From: Membranipora membranacea
Lineage: Eukaryota > Bryozoa > Gymnolaemata > Cheilostomatida > Membraniporidae
Direction: 5' to 3'
Assembly (NCBI GenBank): GCA_914767715.1
Contig: OU612071.1
Location: forward strand, 13,685,493 to 13,749,492
Length of the DNA stretch: 64,000 nt
Below are positions 23,047 to 34,587 of the stretch, one piece after another; position 1 is the first letter of the stretch, and each line of letters begins with the position of its first letter. The translations under genes were made by a program, and so were the position numbers. The notes beneath the pieces are model-generated. The model searched no databases. It had not been told where the DNA came from and saw nothing but the letters and a program-made list of their open reading frames with translations.

Positions 23047-24826
23047 AAAATCAGCGATCACAATCTCAAGCTGTTAAATTTCTCAATCAAATCCTGATCT
23101 TTGAACAACATAAATGTGATTGTCCAATAGCTCACTCGAGTTGTATGTGCAAAAATGCTGTAAAGGTTTAACAAACACTACATTATAACTCAAACACCAA
23201 TGAAAAAGTACTGTTTGCATATTCACTGTATTTCCATGATTCAAACTGAGTCTTTTTTTGGGGTAGTACGAACCATGGAAATACCTCCCATGCACAGTTC
23301 GCTCTCAAAGGTTCAGTTCGCGCTGAGCTGTGCAAGCTACACCGAGCTAGCGTGGTCGAGGGGTTAACAACAATGACTTTGTCTAGAGTGGCCCTGGGGT
23401 CCCGGCAGATTTTTTTTTAAGTTTCAGCTCGATCCAAGGGAAAGGATGTATATTTCAAGGGCAAACCAAGAGGTGACAACTCAGCTCAATCTACACCGAC
23501 CTCAGAATCAACATGGAAACAGGGAGGGTGGGAGGGTATATCCCACCCTCCCTGATGGAAACATGGTGATTGTGCTCAACATCCCACAACACGGGAGCCA
23601 CTCTTATGTCTTTCTTAGACATGTGAGTAGTTTCATTTACGGAAAGCATCAGGGCAAGGTGTCAATTCCTAGACGACTCTTCGGCTTTCTGATACTATAA
23701 AAGCTCATTACGCAACTCATTCATTCAGACTCCAGTGTCACTAATTGGCTCTACAGCTTTTCAACCAACAGAGTATGAAGAACAATAGTGAATAGAAAAT
23801 ACCAAAGCCAATCATAACAAACACTGAAAATTCCCAGGGACGTTGCTTATCTGTTTTGTACTAAAAATGTTTAATCCCCAACCCTTGTACTCATTGGTCT
23901 ATGGCAATGTTTGGCTCACCAACCCTGACCAGTGAAACATTGCCATAGGCCAATGAGTTGCAGTATGTATCTCTGCCTTAGGCCTGTTATTTATTGGTAA
24001 GCCATGGCCCTACCACTTATTCAACAGTTGAATTTTGAAAAGCCTTAAAATTGCCATCAGTATCATGAATACAATGGGCCCTATTTATGTTTATCAGTAT
24101 CATGTGCTCAGGGGCCCATTGTGTTCTTAGAAGGGGATTATGAAGGGATTATTCTGATGCAGCTGTTTTCATGAGCAAATTTCTACATGATATAAGGTTC
24201 AGAGTTATTCATTTGAAACTGAAACATGTCAGCTTTCCTTCAGCGCCATGGCCTACCCCAAAACTGCCTCCGCACCAATATGGGACAGGCTCGAACAAAC
24301 AGCCCCTGCCTCTGTTGTCTGCATGACTATGGTATTACATCCCATAGGTACACATCTCTCTTAATTTGTCGTTAATATGGTCACAAAAAATACCAAAATT
24401 ACACACACAAAACAACCATTAGTAAATTATCAACTCCATCCATTGTTAACCAAAGGACACCTGGGGCCGATTACTTGCCAAGTTTCTTCCCAAATAGGGA
24501 TGGTGAAGCAGTAAAAGTTGCCTGTATTATTTCTGTGGGAGGTTCCCATACCCAGGTTCAGTCACATGTCAATGTGCACTGTAATACAGTCATTGCATAA
24601 AAGTGACTAGGAAAGCAAAAATCAACCGCTGTTCATATCAAAGCTTTGCCATAGCAATGAACAAAAAAGTAATTTTTTTCACAGAAGGTCATTATTGAAT
24701 GATGTAACCTTATTTGAAGTTCAAAAACCCAGGGTCCTGAAGGGTCTAGACTCTAGAGTATGTTATCGTTATGTTACGGATTAGCACTTAAAGGGCAGTC
24801 AAGGTTTCGCAGCATTGCATTAATGG
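23047..24826. other. Intergenic between TRIM copy 1 and LTR element
   Basis: Contains the presumed promoter and non-coding first exon of TRIM copy 1, a GGGAGGG..CCCTCCC palindrome at about 23,523-23,560 and a MITE-like repeat at 24,609-24,785. No convincing protein-coding exon was seen. Confidence 0.5.
24609..24785 (+). repeat. MITE-like repeat (GGAAAGCAAAAA family)
   Basis: Starts AGGAAAGCAAAAATC, continues TCATATCAAAGCTTTGCCAT and ends CAAAAACCCAGGGTCC..GGGTCTAGA. Both segments are shared with 39,898-39,968 plus 40,885-41,000 and partly with 4,827-5,037. Confidence 0.7.
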
Positions 24827-26153
24827 TGTAGAGGATTTTGAGGGGGTTACCCTAAGGCGGCGATACCCGCCACTGCAACCACGCCCATTGCCTATTTCTA
24901 CTGAGTACGCCGACTCTCTAAAGCGAGTACGCCGACTCTATCTGCCTGGAATATACCGAGTACGACGACTCTAACTGGGGGGGGGGGGTGACGAGTACGA
25001 CGACTCTAACTCAGGGGGGGGGGGTGACGAGTACGACGACTCTAACTGAGGGGGGGTGACGAGTACGACGACTCTAACTGAGGGGGGAGTGACGAGTACG
25101 ACGACTCTAACTGAGGGGGGGGTGACGAGTACGACGACTCTAACTGAGGGGGGGGTGACGAGTACGACGACTCTAACTGAGGGGGGGGGGGTAACAAGTA
25201 AGGCGACTCTATCTGGGCTGGGAATATAATTGACCTGACTTTGGGGCTGGCTTTGGGGGTGGGGGGGGGAATATGTGGACAAAGATAGTAGGCTTATTTA
25301 TCTGGCAAGATTAATTTGGGAGGGAAGGGATATGGACAAACTATTAACATATTTATCAGGCAAAATAAATTGGGGAGGGAAGGGATATGGACAAACTATT
25401 AACATTTTTTATTGGGCAATATAAATTCGGGTAGGAAGGGATATAGATAATATGATTACTACTTATTTGTCGGGCGAGACAAAAGGAAGCAAATGGGCCA
25501 GGGGAAGAGGGTTGGACAATATAATCAATGGGAAGGGGAATAGATAAATAAATAACCAAATGGGACTGGAACTGGACTAGATTGAACTGGACTGGAACTG
25601 GACTGGCAATCAGGTCAATGGATGCAGTGGTGCAATGGGGGGTTTTCACTTGGCCTCTACCTACTACCCAAGGGAGGCTACAGTCTAACAACAGAGTACA
25701 AACAAGGCAACATCATGTCAAGGCAGGGAGGTCTGCCAGCAGGCAGAACTCAAGAAACTTACTTGAATAGGTTGTGTTCAGTAAGGCACTTTATTTGTTG
25801 CTGACTGGTTTAAAAATAAAAGGTCTTATTACCTCAGCTGCTGGATATTAACTGACTAGACTCAACTCATGTACAGTGATTAAAAGCATAATGTAATATG
25901 ATACTGGCTGATGCAACAGCAGGAAACAGGGAACATTCTGGATGGGTGTGTAAGAGTTAAAATCAGTAATTAAAAGCATTATTATAATACTGGCTGATGA
26001 AATATTTTAGATGGATTGTTATAGTTAAATTCAGTTATTAAAAGCATATTATTATTAAAATTAGAAAAGTTATAAAAGTGATGAAAGGGGAAGACAACTC
26101 ATGATTCATGAATTTATTTTTGAATGTTCAGCTGTGGAGGAAAATCCACCACA
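24827..26153 (-). repeat. LTR (3' LTR in element orientation)
   Basis: 1,327 bp. It includes a minisatellite of about seven units with G-tracts (24,957-25,195) and purine-rich GGGAGGGAAGGGATATGG repeats at 25,317-25,445. The open frames inside (such as 25,356-25,691) recur unchanged in the other LTR and are not genes. Confidence 0.9.
24957..25195 (+). repeat. G-tract minisatellite in the LTR
   Basis: About seven units of GTGACGAGTACGACGACTCT plus AACTGAG followed by 5-10 Gs. Four or more long G-runs on one strand could form G-quadruplexes between runs, and the other strand is matching C-rich. The run lengths differ between the two LTRs. The homologous block is at 28,038-28,272. Confidence 0.9.
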
Positions 26154-27902
26154 CTCTCCCTTCTAACTTTTCTTATTTTCATCGTCTTTGTCTTGTATCT
26201 GTGGGTATTGTCCTTCTAACTGTCGTAAGGTGTCCTCTGCCATTTTACGCTATCGTTCTGTATGTACATAGAGCTGTCTGGGGGTCAGGGGGTACGGGCG
26301 GTATTGGGTTTTGGACAGGCAATCAGCAGTACGGGAAGTGGTAGGGGCTTTGGGAAGGTCTATGAATGGGACAGGGAAACTGGGGGTGAGCACATAGAGA
26401 TAATTAGTGCCTAACAGGGGACAATAATGCTGATTTTAACTTGGCTTCTTGCAGCCAGGGTGGGTAACAGGGAGTATGGTAATGGAGTGTTGGTATATTT
26501 ATATTCCGGCTAAACACATCAGTGTATTGGGACAGGATTTCAGCGTCGGGGATCTGTCTAGGGGGTCAGAGAGTACGGGCGGTATGGGGTTTTGGACAGG
26601 CAATCAGCAGTACGGGCGGTGGTAGGGGCTCTGGGAAGGGCTATGAATGGGACAGGGAAGTGGAGGCAAGCACATTGAGATAAATGGGGGCCTGACAGGT
26701 GACAATAATGCTGATTTTAACTTTGCCTCTTGCAGACAGGGTTTTTGTATATTTTCATTCCGGCAAAACGCATCTGCGAATTGGGACAGGATTTTAGGGT
26801 CTTGGAGCTAATCACTTGGGCTTTGACAAACTCCACGACCTCATTGTATAAGGGTTGGACAAGTGTGAGCTTGTGGGCAGTAGGGGATGTTGGAGTTAGA
26901 CACCGCCTACATGTTTGGATCAGGCTGTTAGTGTCTTGGATCTTCACGCTTTGGCTTAGGCAAACTCCTTAGGCTTTATTGTATAAGGGCTGGACATGTG
27001 AGGGGATTGTGGGTAGCATGATGGACTGGAGTTGGACAACTCCTACTTGTTTTGTTCCAGGATGTGGTATAGGTAAGGTTTTAAGGTCAAGGACTGGACT
27101 GGACAAGGACTGGACAAGGACTGGGCAAGGACTGTACAAGGACTGGAACGGTGAAGGGTTGGGAGTGGCCAAATAATGGTAACGGTTTCATGAGTCAAAT
27201 TATACATCTCACTAGACCTGGATATGTTGGGGGGGGGGGGGGGGGGGGGGTTTAGAGAATGACATTTCTGGTCTCAATTCCTACATTCATCAGACTGAAA
27301 ATTTAGTGAATATCGGGGAGCTGTGAAGTCTCCCTTCCAGCATAAGCTCATCCTGTTTATGAAGCAAACTAGCCTGAGGGGTCTTACTTTATTCGGGGGG
27401 TTGGGCTTGGTCAATCAGGTTCTTAACATTTGGGGAGGGAGGGATGGCTGAATAGGGATAGTGGGGTTTTGCTGGATAGGGATAGTGGGGTGTGGCGGAC
27501 TAGGGCAGCTTCTGTTGTAATTTTTGTGACAGGGGGTGGGCTTCCATTTTCCACTTCTTATTTATTCAATCTGGGCCTGTTGCGTTGTTTGACCAAAACT
27601 GACCGAGTCCAACTGAGATTTTATCACCAGTTGATCCTCTTCCAATTTCAGCAGCGCTCCCTTCCAGCATGGAGCGTAGTTATCAGAGAGAAGCTTGGTT
27701 GGCCATGGTACATGGGGCTTTGTACCAGTTACTTGGATACGGATTATCAATAAGTGGCTCACCCTGAAGGGCAACGAGTCTGTCGACGGCCTTGTCGACC
27801 CCTGCGACCTGTTGGCTCCCTCCCCCACCTTTAACACAGTTGCCATGTACCCTGTTTTGTTAGACTGCGCGTTTCCCCAGCAGATCCCACTGCTGCCACC
27901 AT
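26154..27902 (-). other. Interior of the LTR element, non-coding
   Basis: No long domain-bearing frame. A segment containing AGTACGGG(C/A).GGTAGGGGCT, with a GGTTTTGGACAGGCAATCAG core, occurs twice (about 26,280-26,480 and 26,568-26,760), so part is a tandem duplication of about 290 bp. Short units of GGACTGGACAA occur at 27,089-27,155, and a G-run of about 20 lies at 27,230-27,250. Confidence 0.7.
27883..27901 (-). other. Primer binding site of the LTR element
   Basis: Minus-strand TGGTGGCAGCAGTGGGATC, two bases inside the LTR. It starts with TGG, complementary to the CCA end of a tRNA, and its continuation resembles PBSs of the TGGTGTCAGAAGTGGGAT class attributed to tRNA-Leu. The tRNA identity is inferred. 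Confidence 0.7.
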
Positions 27903-29235
27903 TGTAGAGGATTTTGAGGGGGTTACCCTAAGGCGGCGATACCCGCCACTGCAACCACGCCCATTGCCTATTTCTACTGAGTACGCCGACTCTCTAAAGC
28001 GAGTACGCCGACTCTATCTGCCTGGAATATACCGAGTACGACGACTCTAACTGGGGGGGGGGGGGGGTGACGAGTACGACGACTCTAACTCAGGGGGGGG
28101 GGGGTGACGAGTACGACGACTCTAACTGAGGGGGGGGTGACGAGTACGACGACTCTAACTGAGGGGGGAGTGACGAGTACGACGACTCTAACTGAGGGGG
28201 GGGTGACGAGTACGACGACTCTAACTGAGGGGGGGGGTGACGAGTACGACGACTCTAACTGAGGGGGGGGGGTAACAAGTAAGGCAACTCTATCTGGGCT
28301 GGGAATATAATTGACCTGACTTTGGGGCTGGCTTTGGGGGTGGGGGGGGGGAATATGTGGACAAAGATAGTAGGCTTATTTATCTGGCAAGATTAATTTG
28401 GGAGGGAAGGGATATGGACAAACTATTAACATATTTATCAGGCAAAATAAATTGGGGAGGGAAGGGATATGGACAAACTATTAACATTTTTTATTGGGCA
28501 ATATAAATTCGGGTAGGAAGGGATATAGATAATATGATTACTACTTATTTGTCGGGCGAGACAAAAGGAAGCAAATGGGCCAGGGGAAGAGGGTTGGACA
28601 ATATAATCAATGGGAAGGGGAATAGATAAATAAATAACCAAATGGGACTGGAACTGGACTAGATTGAACTGGACTGGAACTGGACTGGCAATCAGGTCAA
28701 TGGATGCAGTGGTGCAATGGGGGGTTTTCACTTGGCCTCTACCTACTACCCAAGGGAGGCTACAGTCTAACAACAGAGTACAAACAAGGCAACATTATGT
28801 CAAGGCAGGGAGGTCTGCCAGCAGGCAGAACTCAAGAAACTTACTTGAATAGGTTGTGTTCAGTAAGGCACTTTATTTGTTGCTGACTGGTTTAAAAATA
28901 AAAGGTCTTATTACCTCAGCTGCTGGATATTAACTGACTAGACTCAACTCATGTACAGTGATTAAAAGCATAATGTAATATGATACTGGCTGATGCAACA
29001 GCAGGAAACAGGGAACATTCTGGATGGGTGTGTAAGAGTTAAAATCAGTAATTAAAAGCATTATTATAATACTGGCTGATGAAATATTTTAGATGGATTG
29101 TTATAGTTAAATTCAGTTATTAAAAGCATATTATTATTAAAATTAGAAAAGTTATAAAAGTGATGAAAGGGGAAGACAACTCATGATTCATGAATTTATT
29201 TTTGAATGTTCAGCTGTGGAGGAAAATCCACCACA
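27903..29235 (-). repeat. LTR (5' LTR in element orientation)
   Basis: 1,333 bp, aligning with 24,827-26,153 almost throughout. Differences seen: G-tract lengths, GGCAACTC versus GGCGACTC, and CATTATGTC versus CATCATGTC. Confidence 0.9.
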
Positions 29236-29879
29236 CTGGGTAGGAAATAATGTGCTGGGCAGCATTAGCTTTGTGCATTACGCGATGCAAAACTCAAAGT
29301 AGTTGCTGACTCTAAGCTGGGTAACACTTCAGTTTAGGGGTGGTTCCAAGACTTTGCTGTAATAATTATAGAGCACAGGCTAAATAATAACAGGAACAGG
29401 AAACTGCTATGTGGTATTCTCTTTTAGCTGAGTTTGAGTGCCTGATGGAAGAAATGTTTCACAAGAATTCTGGCTGAATAATCATCCGAATTATATTTTG
29501 TCTTTTTCCCCATGCAGAAGGTGCAATCTGCTATTAATCAATGGCCATCAATGAGAAGTTGTTTGAAACCTTGGTTGCCCTTTAAATGACTCTGACTATG
29601 CTACCTTTGTCCAATGCTGATTTTTGATCATTTCTAGTGTAAGTAGAGTACAACAATAAAAATATACATAATAACACAAATCTTCAACTCATGAGTGTGA
29701 TAGCATCAATAATTTTTAAAAAAATGACGAATCCTTCTATGCTGGTATCCTTCTCATAGTCCAGTGTACATAATGACTTACATGCTCTAAAATTTTCAGT
29801 CTCTATTCTCTGGTTTTCAAAAGTCTATTTTTGTTATGATGTAGTGAAGTGAATGCTGGACATGATCCCACATTGTTAT

Positions 29880-30033
29880 ATACCCCTTTTCTCAATGATT
29901 CGATTTAATACCCACTGTGACATTGTGGGTACAAGGCACATTAGGTTTTCCCCATGACAGCCAATCAAACCCTGGGTAGAACACTTTAGTTATTGCCCTT
30001 CTTGATTGCTTAGGAGAGACAACTCCAATATAC
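29880..30033 (-). repeat. Foldback MITE family member
   Basis: Read on the minus strand it contains GACAACTC/GAGTTGTC-type ends, then TTTGATTGGCT..CATGGGGAAAACC, then TACCCACAATGT and GGGTATTAAAT. The same order is found on the plus strand at 50,690-50,830 and in part at 60,467-60,674. Confidence 0.65.
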
Positions 30034-31631
30034 AGTCAAACAGAGTAAAATCAAGTCATATCAGATAGTTCGAAACAAATGTCATATCAGGATTCAGGGA
30101 CTTTCTCCCTGGTCACAGCAAGGAGTAGGAGGCCTAACTCATTGGTCACATGTACCTGTAACTCCATTGTCAAAATTAATGCTGGGCTCATGATGAGAGC
30201 AAATAACTCCCTCCGGGGAGAGGGAGTTCATTGATGAGAGTATACGTAGCTTTTATTAAGAGGGAGTAACACCAATGAACTCCCTCTTCAGTTCATTTGG
30301 TAACACCACTACACTAACATATGCCGCACTTGCTGCAGTTGCTGTTTTCAAAACTCACTTATGGAGGCTGTGAAAAGGTGAATATGTACTAGCAGCTGTG
30401 CTTACAGGTAATACTTTCCCATTTAGCCAACACCCATATAGACATAATAAATTGAGCGATGTGGAGACAATTTGAGACCATCTTGACACACTTTGTCTAC
30501 TGTGGCAGAGCATCAGCCCATGGCGGCAAAACCATACGCTTCACATGAAGATTCCATCACTCATACGATGCAAACATATAAGCCATGCATGTAACATACA
30601 TTCATGTTTACTAGGCAGTCGGTAGGATGTGCTCCGTATAGTGATATATAACGTAAGTTATGAGTGGTTTAAGTTATATGATATAAGTTATTTGTGCTAA
30701 AAATACTGCAATATACAAAATAAAAGGGATATCTTTAGTAACTCTTGATATGCCATCTATCAATGAATTTTTATTTCCACTCGCTGATTCCCACTTAATA
30801 AAGTTTTAAATGATCGTAACCACCCTGTACCTAATAGTACTATCTTTAATGACGTCACTCGAACATCGTACATTGTACATTCAGCAATTTCAAACCAAAG
30901 CAATGGTGCACTGAGAAGAGAGTCGTCGTAGTTTTTTTTAATTTTTTTATGTCATACCGTGACAACAATTTTTATGTAAGCTAAAATATTTTTAGTTTCC
31001 TCTTTCCCAGAGCACCCAGTGATCCACATTTATTATCACATGGTTATATCGGATCTTATATCGGATTTTATCACAGGCGATATTTTTACTACGTTTCTAT
31101 AACTTTTTATACAAAAAAAATCAAACAACAAAAAAACAACAAACTCAGCCTGAGACGGTCCCAAGCCCGGTTGCATGAATGAGGAGGGGTTGTTACAATT
31201 GTCATCAAACGTCAACGTAATTTCATATCTTTTGCAATTATACAAATGTCTTACATTACTCTGACAAATTAACTAATTCAACTACATTGATCTGAACAGC
31301 TATGCGTCTTTTCGGTGGGGTCTCTGATCGTATCAGTTCTAGTAATAAAACTAAACTATACTGAATACCTCAGAAAGAGGCATGATGTGAAATGAGAGAA
31401 TGACGTTGACACCTGTGAATAAGTGTTATACCATGCTGTTACTGCAGGTCATAATATGCACTATGGGATGAGTGCAGGTTTCAATTTATTGAATGTTGGA
31501 GCTGAAAGTATGACAGATAGATATGTTCTAGTTTGTCGTCGTTCACATCGTAAAATAGTAATCTAAAAGTGGGTGCCAATAATGTTTTTGGTCTTAGAGA
31601 CAAGCGGTGTCATTATCAAATTGTTGTCAAA

Positions 31632-32187
31632 TCTGGGGACAACAAAACATGCCGCCTCTAATCCTATAATTTTGTTTGCCTGTCTATATTATTTTACTAA
31701 TCTTTTCTGCTTAATATGTCATAAGACCCGCTCATATATTATTCATGGTGTTTGAATCAAGAATTAAGTGTTTTACTCCTTGTTTGAATAATACTGACAC
31801 AATTTATCACATTGCAGAAAAGTATACATTGTTACACAGGCACATGGTGTCCTAACTAATCACCCTGGCTTCTTGTTTTGGCTGGACATGTAATATGATT
31901 CTTTGCTCAACACAGAATTTTAAACCACTCCAATTTAAGCATTATTTCAGTATTTTATTAAATTAAATCGTATCTTTACAAGTGCTGAAGGCAGCAAGAA
32001 AAAAGACTCTCCGAACAAATATTATAAAATTACTTATGGCAGCATGTTTTCTCATCAGCTTATCAAGGGTCCTATGCAAATTTGAGTTATATATAACCAA
32101 TGGTAGACAAACATCCCAGCAGTTACCAAATATCTTCAACTCAGGTAAGTCGGGTTTGTAAGTTTTTATTCGAAAAAAACTTCCAGT
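31632..32187 (+). repeat. Direct repeat A of a 2-kb spaced pair
   Basis: About 550 bases match 33,659-34,205 (estimated near 90 percent): a ATGTCATAAGACCCGCTCAT stretch, then ATTATTCATGGTGTTTGAAT, and an exon-like stretch encoding SAEGSKKKDSPNKYY followed by TYGSMFSHQLI and later a CAGGTAAGT. Either a segmental duplication or parts of an unrecognised element. The coding status is unknown. Confidence 0.75.
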
Positions 32188-33658
32188 TTTTTACCTTCAG
32201 TGAGGAGACAACTATCATACTATTATTTGAGTCTTGTCCAAGACTCCCCGGGTAAGCTGAGATATATACCTGAAATTTTTTAACTACTGTCTAATAAGAA
32301 TAGTGATGATAATTGTGCAAATTATCAAACTTGACTATGAGTTGCGTTTAATTGATTTAGAAAGAGTTTTTCATGTTGCAAGAAAGACTGTTGAAATTTG
32401 TTGTTTTTTCATCTAAGAGAGCATTGCAATTGATGTTGGAGTCTTGCCTATTTTGAACGGCGTATCTAAGTAGCAATTTTTTTCAAGAACCACAGTGTGT
32501 TTTCGAGGGCAGGAAAAAAACATGAGTACTGGGTTATCACTGTATTTCTGATGTTTTCTCTTGTTCTCGATGATGAAGTCTCTATCGGGGTTACATCTTG
32601 TGTGAGCCCCAGCAACAGTTCATAAATGTCCAGACACTGCAGTCTCCTCCTTTGGACCTTATCACAGACCTTGTGACCTGTCGAAAGACATTAGCGCAAG
32701 ACCGGTAGCTTACCGCAGACTGTCTGCCTGTTTTACCACCTCATATTAGGAATCATATTCTCAGTTAGATAGTAACAGAGTCTTCCGCTTATGTAAGCAT
32801 CTAACATTGTCATACATCACATCACCCTCCCTAATCACAATAAACTGGATAAATGGGGCAGTCTAGTCTTCTTTAAGCGGGGTTGTCTCCTTTTGTGACA
32901 TGGTCAAACAAATCAAAAAATTGAAAGTGGTTAAATATTTCCCTAAACACTAGCAAAGTAGCTGTGTTTTTGAGTAGAGTTGAGTATCCGCAGGGGATAA
33001 GTTCAAGCAGGTTCCAAATACAACAAATTTTGTGGCTAGCTTTAGCCCATCTAAACTCTCGCTAATAGTTAAAGCGTAGGCTACAAACTGGATGGCATGG
33101 GCCAAGGATCTGCATGATTAGTTCCATAAATTATTAATCCCTTACAGCAACTTACTTATGTGAAAGAAACCTCAGCATGGCAAAAATCTAGCCTTGACAA
33201 CCATCCTGGTCTGAAAGGTTGCTACATGCTAAAAAAATTAGCCTGAGTCCTTCAATATGATATCAAATATGGGGAGGCGCTACTACAGATTTAAGTTTTG
33301 TATCCTGAAAATACACACAAAATACTCGTGCAGGGGACCAGCATTCCTACAGTTTACATCTGGAGATGGTTTAGTGGCCCAATCAACTGTTGATCGTTCC
33401 AGCCCGTAGCTCCCTCGGGTGTATCTATCTCCAAACCAATGTATGAAGCTGTAAATATGTAACTGTGAGAGAAATCACTTATCTCCCAGAATCCCTCAGG
33501 CTTTTAAGCCTGCTATTCTTCTCGGCTCAATAATTTCAACTGTAAGACTTTCCACTCGAGCGGAAGAGAGACAAACAAATAAAACTTGAATTCCAAAAGT
33601 TGGCGTCCGAGCTAAAATAGAAGTTCTGTTGACCCCAGATTACCGATATGTGACACTA

Positions 33659-34205
33659 ATCTTGGGACAATAAAACGTGCCGCCTTTAACTCTGTTTGTC
33701 TGTCTATGTTTTTTTACCAATCCTTTCTGCTTAATATGTCATAAGACCCGCTCATATATTATTCATGGTGTTTGAATCAAGAATTAAGTTTTATACTCCT
33801 TGTTTGAATAATACTGACACAATTTATCACATTTCAAAAAAGCATACATTGTTACGCAGGCACATGGTGTCCTATTTTATCACACTGGCTTGTTTTGGCT
33901 AGACATGTAATATGATTCTTTACTTAACACAGAATTTTAAACCACTCCAATTAAAAATATCATTTCAATATTTTATTAAATTAAATCGTATCTTTACAAG
34001 TGCTGAAGGCAGCAAGAAAAAAGACTCTCCGAACAAATATTATAATATTACTTATGGCAGCATGTTTTCTCACCAGCTTATCGAGGGTCCTATGTACTTT
34101 TGAGTAATATATAGCCATGGTAGACAGACAAACATCCCAGCAGTTACAGAATACCTTCAATCAGGTAAGTTGGGTTTTTAAGTTTTTTTTCGACAAAAAA
34201 CTTAG
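33659..34205 (+). repeat. Direct repeat B of a 2-kb spaced pair
   Basis: Counterpart of 31,632-32,187. The open frame at 33,912-34,103 keeps the same KKKDSPNKYY.ITYGSMF sequence as copy A, with mostly single-base changes. It ends at a TGA one residue after GPMYF, while copy A ends in GPMQI. Confidence 0.75.
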
Positions 34206-34587
34206 AAAAAATTCGTAAATTTTCAATAATCTCTTAAATTTGTAGCTGGATGATGCTTTTCCTTTAATTGTATAGCCACAAAAATCACTAAACACCAATA
34301 TTTTTTTTCATCACAAAAATAACAAAGCCGATTGATCCCTTGATTTCAGCTGTTAACGTCTTGTATGAAATAAACCTTGAAATCGTCAGAGGTGCTTCTA
34401 CAGCCAATAAAATGAGCTTAAGAACTGCCCAATTGGGCAAATAGAACTGAAGTTACGACTTAGCAAAATAAGGCCTCGCTGACGCTTGTGAGACTTGGGG
34501 AAGGTGCATTAGAATAAAAGAAGACGATCCAATTCCAAAATTATCAGTACTTACACTAAAATTTCAGATATTATACAGACGATAATA

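Larger units (their letters stand above)
24827..29235 (-). mobile_element. Young non-autonomous LTR retrotransposon
   Basis: Two near-identical direct repeats (24,827-26,153 and 27,903-29,235) begin TGTAGAGG and end CCACCACA on the plus strand. On the minus strand the LTR is therefore TGTGGTGG..CTCTACA. Beside the 27,903 LTR edge the minus strand reads TGGTGGCAGCAGTGGGATC (27,901-27,883), which has the form of a primer binding site, probably for a tRNA-Leu. Beside the 26,153 edge it reads the purine tract AGAAGGGAGAG (26,164-26,154), a polypurine tract. The element therefore runs on the minus strand. The 1.75-kb interior has no gag or pol frame, so it depends on another element. The LTRs differ mainly in G-tract lengths and a couple of substitutions, implying recent insertion. 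I found no clear target duplication. Confidence 0.85.
29236..34587. other. Repeat-rich intergenic region
   Basis: Holds a MITE-like segment (29,880-30,033) related to 50,690-50,830 and 60,467-60,674, a GAACTCCCTC/GAGGGAGTT foldback (30,207-30,290), a segment shared with 4,890-4,930 (31,015-31,065) and a pair of direct repeats (31,632-32,187 and 33,659-34,205). No gene could be assembled. Confidence 0.5.

Noticed and set aside
24971-25282. Repeat protein on the minus strand (VVVLVTPPSVR units)
   Set aside because: It is the translation of the G-tract minisatellite and would shift frame with any change in G-run length.
25356-25691. 111-residue minus-strand open frame, present twice (also 28,438-28,773)
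   Set aside because: It lies wholly in the LTR, is identical because the LTRs are, and has low-complexity composition.
24820-29245. Simple 3.1-kb tandem duplication in place of an LTR element
   Set aside because: Only the 1.33-kb ends repeat, they begin TG and end CA, and a PBS and PPT flank the interior on one strand.
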